This document shows positions 34,034-44,191 of a stretch of DNA of 64,000 bases, piece after piece. Origin of the DNA: Berberis thunbergii. Taxonomy: Eukaryota > Streptophyta > Magnoliopsida > Ranunculales > Berberidaceae. How positions within the stretch are numbered: the stretch's first letter is position 1; each line of letters opens with the position of its first letter. A program made the position numbers and the translations under genes. The stretch is taken from NCBI GenBank assembly GCA_003290165.1, contig QNQO01000673.1, positions 547,216-611,215 of the forward strand, read 5' to 3'. A model generated the notes under the pieces. That model saw only the letters and a program-made list of their open reading frames with translations, did no database searches and was not told where the DNA came from.

Positions 34034-34339
34034 TCTGAAAACCAATTAAAAAAAGTTTTGGTCAGTACATACCATATAATTGGATGGTATGGATCAAATA
34101 CAATTTAATGATATGCAAATGCTTAAAACACTTGCAGACTTTGAAAACCAATTGATAAACGATTTTTTATCAATGCATACCATACTTTTGGATGACATCT
34201 ATACCATACAGTTGGATGGTTTGCAAACACTATGCACGGTCTGAAAATCCAAATGAAAAATATTTTTGAACCACTGCATATCATACAATTGGATGGTATG
34301 CAAATACTTTGCAAGAGTTTAAAATATTTTTCAATCAAT

Positions 34340-36240
34340 ATTGTCCTTCACAAAACATTACTCACTGCTCAAGTATTGTTCGCAAAATATTGTTCATGTT
34401 TATTGTGAAAATATTGGTCATGTGCAAGATACTTTAAATACAACGAAAACATGTTAGATCCTAACACGACAGTGAAACGCAAAATTGGGCACCCAATTTC
34501 TAACTAATGTATTATAATTTTTCTCTTTGTTTATATCTCGATCATCTTAGGGTTTGTTTGATAGCATGAAAATTTTGGCTGGAAATTTTTTCTCTTTCCG
34601 ATGTTTGACTAACCACAAAAGTAGGAAAATAGCTTTCTGGATACACTTGATTTTCCTTCATTTTAATTTTAATTTTTTTTATCAATCTCCAACAAATAAC
34701 AAAAAAAGTATAGATTTACTGTACGAATACAAATTGACAATTTTTTTTCCCTTCATTCTTCTAATTGAAACAATAAATAAAAATAGAAAAAACGATATTG
34801 AAAAAGTGTTGGAAAATATCATGTTCATGTCCGTGCTTCCTAAGATACACATCACCTCAATAAAATTGATAGAAAAGAGATGTTAACCTCGCTAATAGAA
34901 ATATATAGAGGGTTTTCAAGGTTACTCTACCTGTTGCACATAGTAATTAATAGAGAAATTAAGAATGTGCTATTTTTCTATCTCTCCAAACGTGGTAAGC
35001 AATTTCTATTGTTCTTTTCCAATTTCGATCGTAAAACCCTATTAACCTTGTTTCTCCGTTATAATTCATAAGATCCATTCTTTTGATTTCTATTAAACGA
35101 TATTTGAATTACTTTTAAGTTTTCTCCAATCTCTTATCAATTATACAAAACCAATCATTGTAAATTGTTTCTGGTCTTTAATTAGATCATCCATTATAGG
35201 GTTACATGAACACTTGAGTTTTATACTAAGAATACATTCTACAAAAATGACATGCTTTGTCATACAAAATGCATGAATTATATAGATTCATGAAACACGA
35301 GAAATGGAAAATGAGACTTATATCTCATGTACATGTCTCAAGAGTTCTCCCTACCGCAATACAAATGCCTGACAAATTGATTTATTATACACTAAGGAAC
35401 ATTCAGTCAATTGGTTTGAATTTGAAAAAAGAAGGTTAATCAGAATTTAGTTACTCTTGCTAATATATTAAATGACTTTGGTTCCTTGATTATGAGCTAC
35501 CAGTCAATCAACAATTAAATGGTAATGTGGCATGTATATTATGGATTTTTTAACCAAAATGTTCAAATATGAACTATAATAAAATCTACATTTTAGTGTA
35601 TGGGTTAAGGGCCTTTTGGTCAAAAAGTTAATCACGCGCAAATCACGTGACCACTTAACCATTGGCTGGACGGTCAACTCACATCCATGGATCAAACTTG
35701 ATTTAAAAAGGGTCTGAATTCATTTAATATTTAAAATAGAGGAATGAAAGCCTGATTAACCCTTAATTAAATTCGGTCTGCATCCCATACGTGTTAATCT
35801 TTTCACAGTGAACTATGGGGAAATGTTAAAAATACAAAATGATAAATGTTTTGAATATATAGCTAAGATGATAAAAATTGCATAAACTCGAGAATATCGA
35901 TTAAGCTCTTCTTCGTCTCACCACATTCATTGTATGGAATTTTTACTTCCTCGTTCAACTTATCAGTAAGTCTAATTGTCTTTTTTTTTTTTTTTTTACA
36001 AGTCATGTGTTATTCTTTTGCATTAATTTAAAACATTTTTAATCACTTTTAGGTTTTCTCCAATCTCTCATCACATAATTCAAAACAAATCATAGTAAAT
36101 TGTGATACTTGTTTATAATAATTGGTATAAGATGATCAGTTTTACATTATAGAATTGCATTGAACACTTGATTTTATACTAAGTAAACATTTTCAAAAAA
36201 TGAAAAATTGTTTTGTCAAAAAATATGCATGAAATCTAAC
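34340..36240. other. AT-rich intergenic sequence with diverged direct repeats
   Basis: No supported gene. The segments about 35075-35280 and 36010-36235 are related: both contain TTTTCTCCAATCTCT, then CAAAxCAATCAT/CAAATCAT, then GAACACTTGA(G)TTTTATACTAAG and a TGCATGAA end. They are diverged copies of one unidentified element in direct orientation. Confidence 0.5.
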
Positions 36241-36242
36241 TA

Positions 36243-38720
36243 CCAAGGGGATTCCCATTGCACCTTATCTTTTCTTTTTAATGTGAAGCCCTTTCCAGAT
36301 ATCTTACTAAGGAACTCAATAACAAAAATATATCTGGTATTAGAATTAATCGTCACCTCCCTACTTTCTCCCATCTCCTTTGCGCGGATGATTTGTTGTT
36401 TTTGGTAGGGTAAGTCTCCGAATGTTCAAAACTTAAACATATTTTAATAATTTTTGCTCCTCTTGGGGAGGTTCTATTAATTACAATAAATCTACTATGT
36501 ATGTCACTCCTTTTGTTCGTCAAGAGCATGCCAGAGTGATCTCTTTGGTTGTAGCCTTTTGGTCCCAGGAAAAATACCTAGGCGTTCGCCTATATATATA
36601 TTTTTTCTCTAGGTCAATAACTCATGATTTTCAATTTCTGATTGATAAGATCCAAGCTAGGATGACTTTTTGGAAATCAAACTTGTTTTCCCAAGCAAAT
36701 AGAACGGTGATGATTAAGTCAGTAGTTGTGGTTGTTCCTGTATACACAATGTCAAATTTCCTTCTACCTAAATCAACCACTAAAGGTGTGTTTGGTTGCA
36801 TGGAATCCTATGCCATGTGAATCCATGAGGGGATCACTACATTTTAGGCTAAATTGATATATCACTTCACATTTACCATTTGACCACCATTTGATTTTGT
36901 GATCAATGGTGGGAATGAAAATCAAATGAACATGAGAATCCCACTCCTTGGCCCCCCAAGGCATGTGATTTCCATGTTCATGGGACTTCATTCTCATCAT
37001 TGATCACAAAATCAAATGGTGGATGTGGAGTGATATATCAATTTAGCCTAAAATATAGTGGTTCCCTTATAAATTCTCATGACATAGAATTTCATGCAAC
37101 CAAACACACCCTAAGTGTCTAGATAACATGTTTAGAAACTTTTCGTGGAACCTTCTTCCATTAAAACTTCTCCTCACTTGTGTAATTGTTATCGTTTATC
37201 TTTCCCAAAAAGTTTGCGAGGGTTACACATCCCTTTGATGAGAATTAGGATTAAGTCTGTTGGCCAGAGCATTATGGAATGTGGTTGTGGAACCAACTTA
37301 TCCAAAAGAATCAGTCCTACGGGCCATATACTTTCCTTACAACTGTTTGATGGTGTTAATGGGATTAGGGTGTGGAACTCCCATTTACTATTTATTATTT
37401 TCACCCTGATGTGGTCACTCTCATTTTAAACAACAATTCTAGGCGCAGCCAGGGTTGGTAGCCACTTTTGGGTTAGGTTTTGGGCTTTTTATACTTCTAC
37501 CCCTTATATAGATGATGTTTGTAGTTATGTTTTAAAGAGAATGGGTAAAAATGTTAAAAAAAACCCAAACCTGACAAAAAACTGGCTGCCTAGACTTACT
37601 CTTTAAACAAATATAAGCATACTATTAATGTAGAGGATTACTTTATTTGGATTCCTAATGTGATTTTTTCTGTGGCCAAAGCTTACAAACAACTAGGGTG
37701 TGGACGCGCTTTACGTACGCGAATATTCAACACTTTTGTTTATTTTACAACCTTTCAATAATAAATAATAAATATTATTGAAATTCTAAGGAAAATAATA
37801 TTTAATTAATATTTAATTACAAATAATTAAGGGTTTCAAATAAATGATGTTATGGGCTTAGGTATAATTAATAATTTGGGAGGGGTTTTTTTATGGTAAA
37901 TAATTTGATTTTGGGAATGGTAAAAGGTACATTTGTGTAATTTAAAATGACAAAAATACTTCTGACCTTTATTCACCTAACTATTGGTTTTTCTTGTAAA
38001 TATGATAGAATTGAAAGGGCATTTGACATTCCAAAAATCAAGACAAAGACACACAGTCATTGTTCCTAAGGGAAACTCTCGTTATATACTGTAGATTTCT
38101 CTCCGCGGACTTAAACTTTGTTCAGGTGTCTTCCTCAATGGATTTTACCAAGAAGCTTGTCCTTAAATGTATTTGGAAGGCTCAAGTGCCTGAGAAGTCA
38201 AAAACTCTGATCTGGAAACTTGTCCAAAATCTATTACCATCAGCTAATAATCTAGTCAATCACCATATTCTCTTCTCAAATGAGTGTGGTTTCTGTACTC
38301 AATAGTCATTAAATTGAATTCATATCTTCTTTAATTGCCCGTTTGCTAAGCAATTATGGTCTCTATCTCCATGTCCACTTGATTGGTCTCGGTCCGTTTA
38401 CCAAATTTTCTATTTCTAATTTATCTATTGTGATGTGCAAACAAAACTCATTTGATACTTTAGTGTGGTTCACTAAGTTTGTTGGGGTAGTGTTACACTG
38501 GTAAATCAGAAATGAAATTGTCTTTAAAGGGATAGTTTTCACTGTGAAGAAATCATCGCGCATAATCAATGGCATGTAGCTTTTTCTTCAGAAAGAGACT
38601 TGAGTATTGTAATCTTGTTTCCTCTCCTAGGAGACGAATGAGTGATGATTTAGATTTGTTCATTAAAGCATCACAGATCCGAGTGTTTTTGAGTGCTCAC
38701 CAAGAAAGCATAGACTCTTC
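36243..38720 (+). pseudogene. L1-type LINE reverse transcriptase (ORF2) pseudogene
   Basis: Broken reading frames carry the order of a plant LINE ORF2 C-terminal half. First is the reverse-transcriptase palm (CEALSRYLTKE, SGIRIN, then LCADDLLFLVG, where the catalytic F/YADD is changed to CADD). Next is the thumb region at 36555-36780 (YLGVRL, FLIDKIQARMTFWKSNLFSQ, RTVMIKSV, MSNFLLPKS), and last a zf-RVT segment at 38120-38300 (WKAQVPEKSKTLIWKLVQN). Several stops and frameshifts are present. A Tourist MITE (36784-37111) splits the thumb, and about 350 bp of unrelated AT-rich sequence (about 37700-38060) separates AYKQLG from the zf-RVT part. No endonuclease domain is seen upstream. Confidence 0.75.
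36784..37111. mobile_element. Tourist-type (PIF/Harbinger) MITE, 328 bp
   Basis: Ends AGGTGTGTTTGGTTGCATG and (reverse complement) GGGTGTGTTTGGTTGCATG, with the 3-bp duplication TAA at 36781-36783 and 37112-37114. The interior is strongly palindromic (TTTTAGGCTAAATTGATATATC / GATATATCAATTTAGCCTAAAA). It sits inside the LINE pseudogene and is therefore younger. Confidence 0.9.
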
Positions 38721-39250
38721 ATAAAATTTATTGTACCCGTGTCCGACACTCGACACTACCTTGCCCCACATGCCTTTGACACGCATCAGACACATGGTCA
38801 ATGTGTCTATGGTGTCAGACATATGGTCAGTGTAGTCAACATGTCAAACGAGCCTCCGACACTCCCAAAATTCGGTTAGAACTAGGATTGGGCATTTTAG
38901 ACTGAAAAACGGACCAAATCGAAAACCGAACCGATTCAATCAGGCTAGTCTGAATCGGTCTTTTTAATAAAATTTGATGTTCGATCCTAAAAACTGGACC
39001 TAACCAAATTTGTGGTTTGGTCCTTGGTTCTAATCCTTAACACTGTCGGTTAACTGACCCGACTTAAATTAATACATAAATTAGCCCATGGACCCAATGT
39101 TTTTGAAAATATGCAAGTGGACTTTCAATAATTGAAGTCTCCATTAAAATAGTATTAAAAATATGGCAATTGAAGTGGACTTTTAATAATATTTCATAGA
39201 GAATGATGCCTTGGTCCTTGCATCTGGAAATGTCCAAAATTTTTATAGAG

Positions 39251-40025
39251 CCTTGGAGTTATGTGCCTGGATGGTACTAGGCACATGCACATGCTCTCTG
39301 ACATGGCATTGAAGAGGTGTTTGACTTTGAAAACTACAAAAAACTTTTAGCCAAACAGTGGTCTTAAAAAATTTAGGGCTCAAAACATAAAAACGCACAG
39401 TGGAAGAGTTCCTCCTCCACAAACGCACAGTGGAAGAGTAATTCTTCCACCTCGCCGTTCGTGCGTTCCTCTTCCACCTTGTCCAAATTGCAGGTGAGTG
39501 AGCTCTTTCTCCTAGTGTTCATCGTCCTCCTCCTTCTCACCTTGCCCTCCTTGTCAATCGCAGGTACCGTCCTCTTCCTCTTCCAACATTTCTTCCTTCT
39601 CCTCCAAATCACAGGTAGCCTTCTCCTCTGATCGTTTTTCATTTTTTAGTTGATTTCTTCATCACATTTTTTGAGTTTTAATCTTGATACCATAAAGAAA
39701 TTAATTATTGTTTTATATGATGATTATGGGTTCACATTTTTTTGGGTTTTAATCATGATGATTAATTATTGTTAGAGGCCTAATTTTTTTTTTTTTTCAG
39801 TGATTGACATAATAAAGAACCAGTTCATGAGATGTTAGCACCTTTAGCACTTCACACAATTCTTATTTGCTAATTAAGTTTTACATTGCCAATTGAGTAC
39901 AACACAAGAGACTAAATTTATCTCCAATTTGATTGAAAGTGAAAGTTTTGCTAACCCTCCATTAACAACTCTTTCAAGCTGCCACAGTGAAAAAGTAGTG
40001 TTTTTCAAAGGGTTTTGGTTATACC
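39251..40025. repeat. MULE left terminal inverted repeat
   Basis: Pairs with 41745-42509. It contains two nearby copies of AACGCACAGTGGAAGAGT (about 39393 and 39421) and alternating intron-like CAGGT boundaries. ORFs across it (39373-39642) are not genes. Confidence 0.75.
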
Positions 40026-40077
40026 CAAAAAGCAAAATCACATTTTATTTTATTCTGGATTATCAATCATTTCGAGA

Positions 40078-41300
40078 ATGGATACAGTAGAAAATAACGA
40101 AAGTATGGAGAATGAAGAAATTTTAGAGGAGATAAAAGAACTAGCATAAAGGATGGAATTCAACAACATTGATGAGTATTAACCTTATTATCATGATTAT
40201 GGTAATAAAAGAGGATTTCCAGTTAAAGTAAGGGCAAATGAAAAAATGAACATGAAAATTCTAAATATGTTATCCTTGCATGTGGTCGGACTAGGAATCC
40301 AATAAGTAAAGCACAAAATTTTATTAAATTGTGTACCTCTGGTAGATGTGGATGTAAAGCTAAGATTAAACTCTTATATGCCTTAAGGGAACACTGAGAG
40401 TGAAAACATTAACAACTAATCACAATATAGATTTGAACCCCGAAAAAACTGAGATATTCCCAGTAAAATCGAGTTATGAGCTAATATGTCACGGAGATGC
40501 TTGAATATAATGATAAGGCAGACATCAAGCCAAATAAGAGTTTTTCTTCATGTGTGGTTGAAACTGGTGGGAATGATATTCTGACATTTTTCCAAAAAGA
40601 CTGTTACAACTATCTGCTTAAAATTAGGTGGTTGAGACTTGGTGAAAGGGATGCAACAACATTTCATAACTACTTCAAAAAATTGCAAGCTATTTGATGA
40701 ATTTGGATAATGAAGAGAGGTTAAAAAATGTCTTTTGGACCGACGCATGGAGTATAGCAGCTTATAAGGAGTTTGGTGATGTCGTTACTTTTGACACTAC
40801 ATACTTAACTAATAAGTATGAGATGTCATTTGCTCCTTTTGTCAAAGTGAATCATCACGACCAGTCAATACTTTTTTTATGTGGATTGATCTGTAGCGAG
40901 ACAATGAAAGAATTTGTTTGGCTTTTCAAATCTTGACTTGTGTGTATGAATGATTGTGTTCCAACTGCTATAACCACAGATCAAGAAGTAGCAATGAAGA
41001 TAGTCATCGAAATTATATTTTCCAACACACGACATAGATGGTGCTTGTGACATATTATGAAAAAGTTGCCTGAAAAAATGTCAGGCTGCAATCAATATGA
41101 GGCTATCAAGTTTGCAATGCAAAGACAATTTATGATTCTCTGTCTCATGAAGAGTTTAAAGAATATTGGAATGGGTTCATTGAGAAATTTAACCTTCAAA
41201 TTAATGATTGGTTGAGTGAATTATATGATGAAAGATTTCGTTAAGTACCATTATTTCAGAGAAACACTTTTTGGGCTGGGATGTCTCTGCAACTGATGTA
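40078..41300 (+). pseudogene. FAR1/FHY3-type MULE transposase pseudogene, C-terminally truncated
   Basis: FAR1-related proteins are MULE-derived; in a transposon the same fold is the transposase. Visible in order: start ATG at 40078; the FAR1 DNA-binding zinc-finger region (YGNKRGFPVKV, about 40190-40260, then GRCGCKAK at about 40344); IKPNKSFSSCVVETGG (about 40525); FFQKDCYNYL; LGERDATTFHNYF; the MULE catalytic-domain start (VVTFDTTYLTNKYEMSFAPF, about 40785-40845, with the conserved D and the N/H-HHxQSIL stretch at about 40850-40880); and FKEYWNGFI to FWAGMS (about 41155-41285). At least six stops or frameshifts break it, and nothing after FWAGMS is found. Lying between long inverted repeats, it is most simply the element's own transposase, but capture of a host FRS gene cannot be excluded. 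Confidence 0.75.
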
Positions 41301-41744
41301 AACCCTTATACAAACTACCACTATACTCTGTTACTTGGATTGAACAATCTTTCCATATTAAGTAAACTCTAGGGTCACGACAGCAATATACCACAAACAC
41401 ATTGTATGTCATTCTTGGGTTAAGATCCTTATTTCAACATACAAACAAAGAAAATTAATTTAAAAAAAAAAGTTATTAAGGTACAAATGCTAATCACACA
41501 AAAATCCTGCTAGGCACGACACTAAAATAGTAACAACCCATCTAAGTGTACCCACCAACACTAGCCTACACTCCACCCCACCAAAACCCTTAATCCCAAA
41601 CAACTAAAACTTCTAAATAAAACAAACATAACTTGCAATTCATCAACAATAGTTATCTAACCCTGCAAGGTTCATCAAACCTACAAATTAAGAAATTGGG
41701 GTGGTGAAAAATATGATTTTGCCTTGTGGGTACAACCAAGCCCT

Positions 41745-42509
41745 CTAAAAACATTACTTTTTTCACTGTGCAAGCTTGAGAGATTTGTTAATGGAGGGTT
41801 AGCAAAACCTTCACTTTCAATTAAATTGGGGATAAATCTAATCTCTTGTGTTGTACTCAATTGGCAATGTAAAATTTAATTAGCAAAAAAGAATTGTGTG
41901 GAATACTGACGGTACTAACATCTCATGAACTGAGGCTTTATCATGCCAATCACAAACAAAAAAAAAAAAAAAAAATGTAGACCTCTAACAGGGAAAACAA
42001 TAATCATCATGATTAAAACCCCAAAAACTGTGAACATAATCATCATATAAAACAATAATTCAATTCTTTTTGGTATCAAGATTAAAACCCAAAAAATGTG
42101 ATGAAGAAACCAGCTAAAAAGTGAAAAATGACAGGAGGAGGAGGAGGGTGTACCTACGATTTGAAGGAGAAGGAGACCGTGTTGAAAGAGGAAGTGGATG
42201 GTATCTGCGATTGAGAAGGAGGGCGAGGTGAAAAGGAGGTGAAGGAAGGAGACTTGGAGAAAAACTCACTCACCTGCGATTTGGATGAGGTGGAGGAAAA
42301 ACTCACGAACGACGAGGTGGAGAAGGAACTCTTCCACTGTGCGTTTGATGAGGAGGAACTCGTCCACGTTGCGTTTTTATGTTTTGAGCCCTAATTTTTT
42401 TTAAGCTCACTGTTTCGCTGTAAAATTTTTGGTAGCTTTGAAAGTCAAACACCTCTTCAATGCCACGTCAGAGAGCGTGTGCCTGGTACAGGCACGTACT
42501 CCAGATTCT
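41745..42509. repeat. MULE right terminal inverted repeat
   Basis: Inverted partner of 39251-40025, with small indels (for example A-run lengths near 41955 and one missing internal repeat copy). Confidence 0.75.
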
Positions 42510-42850
42510 GTATAAGAGCTTAGAAAGGTCTCTTACATAGAACTTCTCGCTCACCTCCCTTGGTTGTTCATGGAACTTGTAAACTTCTGCAATCATTTCA
42601 TCAATAACTCTAAAGGGATCTCATGGTTCAACACTTGAAAGAAACCCCCATGTCTCCGAGACATCTCTCAGTGCTTCGACAATCTCTTTAAGTCTAAAAC
42701 TGTTCTTCTCAACAACTCCAAGTCTATAACTGGCACCTTCAACTGTAGGGTGTTATCATCTGGAAGTGAATTGTGATAGACTAGTACTAAGTTGATGAAT
42801 ATACGAGGGACCTTTGAGACCTTTTTATCTACAAGACCCTTAAAAAGGTC
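42510..42850 (-). pseudogene. 2-oxoglutarate/Fe(II) dioxygenase N-terminal fragment (ACC-oxidase-homolog type)
   Basis: On the minus strand: KGLVDKKVSKVPRIF, then LQLKVPVIDLELL, then (after a frameshift) IVEALRDVSETWGFLQVLNHEIP, then (after a second frameshift) DEMIAEVYKFHEQPREVSEKF and VRDLSKLLY. This is the DIOX_N domain of the plant ACC-oxidase-homolog group; the catalytic jelly-roll with HxD and RxS is missing. The reading stops at the MULE boundary and appears to resume for about 15 codons on the other side (39241 down to about 39195, NFGHFQ...). It is a dead, captured piece within the hAT element. Confidence 0.75.
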
Positions 42851-43185
42851 TCTTTCCGTTTCCTTCCTTCTTTAAAAAATTTATTCCATTTATCGCTTAT
42901 TCTTTTTCTTCTCGTTGTATTATTTTCTCTCTTCTTCTGCTGTTTTATTTTGATATGCCATTGTTGGACACTTTAGAGAGATACAAAGTGACAGAGACGA
43001 GAAGATGACTCTTTGGATCGAGACCGGCCCGATTGGGCTTGAAATTTTGGTTACTTGGGATCTCGGTTAACCGAGCTCATCGGTTCGGGCTCGATCCTTA
43101 AAATCTGAGTTTGACGCTGTGGATTTGGTTTTCGGCTTTGGATATTCAAGCCGATTACCCGAAACAACCCTACCCTAGTTAGAAT

Positions 43186-44191
43186 ACAATCAAAACTCTG
43201 ACAACCAAATTTTTTTTTTTTATAACTTTTAATAGGTGAGCATATATAACCATTTAATTTGAATGTTGTTAATCCATATAAAGGTTTTTTCAATTGTAAT
43301 GCAAGATAAAGATGACGATGAACTATTCTTTTTATCTCCTTTGCTTATTCTTTTCTCTACTTTGTTTTTTTTTTCTTCGACAAACTGTTATCTTCTTCGC
43401 CAATTTTTTTTTGCATCTTCTTCTTCTCTATGTTTTTTATTTTATATATTGTTTTTTTTTCCATTTTCAGCACAATTTGTTCTTCATTTTCATCTTCATA
43501 CTTCTTCTCCCTTATTACTTAAATTATTTATTTATCAAATTATTGTTTACGTTTATATGACATTAAAAAAAATATATGACATGTCGCCGTGTCCCTGAAT
43601 TCTAGTTTTTAAAAAATTGTCCAATCGTGTATGTATCCGACAGGACGCATGTACCTTGTCTGTGCATCCTTGGTGCTCGCAATCAGAATCTGGCAACCTG
43701 ATTTGTTATTCTGCAAAGTTCATTGACGGCCCTTCCAATTTAGCTTGGTTTTCTAATGATTTCTGCTTGACTGACAATCTTTGTAGCAGGGAGGGAATTC
43801 TTTCACCTTTTAAAAGGTCGAACGACTTCTGTTGAGTTTTATAAATAAATAAATAAATAACTTCGTTGAAGTTGTGGTTTTTTGTGTCGATGCAAACCTC
43901 CTGTGGCTGGATAGGAATTCAAAACTTGTTCCTCCATGTTTTGGACTTTGTTATCATTATTGTAAAAAAGTTGTGATGGGAATGATTTATGCATCGAAGT
44001 GGACAAACACTTCAAGCACACCCTTCACTCTCTTTTTGTACAAGGGTTGGGTTGGTCTTGGTTGTATTACTCTTGCTTAGTTGGTTTATATATTTATTAA
44101 ACATAAAATAGTAAGTTTAGGCGCTTCAGGGTAACTAGTGATTTTTTTTATCAAAGGGTTGATTTTTTTTTACATTTTTACTCATTTTTTA
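43186..44191. other. Low-complexity T-rich sequence and possible LINE 3' end
   Basis: Includes a long Phe/Leu-coding T-rich stretch (43320-43560, not a gene), TAAATAAATAAATAAATAA at about 43841, and at 44057-44130 a sequence like a plant LINE 3' end (TTGTATTACTCTTGC...TTTATATATTTATTAAA). The last 135 bp (44057-44191) recur at 62695 onward. Confidence 0.4.

Larger units (their letters stand above)
32690..34335. repeat. Degenerate minisatellite (about 80-130 bp units) interrupted by a 1.2-kb insertion
   Basis: Units containing CATACAATTGGATGGTATGCAAA and GAAAACCAATT occur at about 32690-32805 and again at 34034-34335. The two flanks are parts of the same array: the left flank ends ...GACACTTGTA and the right begins TCTGAAAACCAATT, matching the uninterrupted unit near 34128-34152 (ACACTTGCAGACTTTGAAAACC). 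Confidence 0.65.
39251..42509. mobile_element. MULE with inverted repeats of about 770 bp
   Basis: Bases 39251-40025 and 41745-42509 are long imperfect inverted repeats: for example GCTCTCTGACATGGCATTGAAGAGG on the left and its complement on the right, AACGCACAGTGGAAGAGTTCC and complement, and GCTAACCCTCCATTAACAA and complement. Imperfect 9-bp flanks TTTATAGAG (39242-39250) and GTATAAGAG (42510-42518) are a candidate target duplication. The element lies inside the hAT element and splits the dioxygenase fragment. The unique centre is a FAR1-like transposase pseudogene. Confidence 0.75.
38883..43177. mobile_element. hAT element with 8-bp target duplication carrying a dioxygenase fragment
   Basis: Flanked by GTTAGAAC (38875-38882) and GTTAGAAT (43178-43185). 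It starts TAGGATTGGGCATTTTAG and ends CAACCCTACCCTA, with subterminal AACCGAACC/CGGTTCGGG motifs typical of hAT. Without the nested MULE it is only about 1 kb and lacks a transposase. It carries a piece of a 2-oxoglutarate dioxygenase gene. It is inserted downstream of the LINE pseudogene. Confidence 0.65.

Noticed and set aside
38730..38880. Recurring GTGTCCGACAC / TGTCAGACA words as a satellite
   Set aside because: Only a handful of imperfect copies in 150 bp; too few to define a repeat array.
39373..39642. Arg/Lys-rich 89-codon minus-strand ORF as a DNA-binding protein
   Set aside because: It lies in the MULE terminal inverted repeat, and its partner repeat does not preserve the frame.
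43263..43598. Phe/Leu-rich ORFs of 111 and 82 codons as membrane proteins
   Set aside because: They are translations of a T-rich low-complexity tract in two overlapping frames, with no other support.
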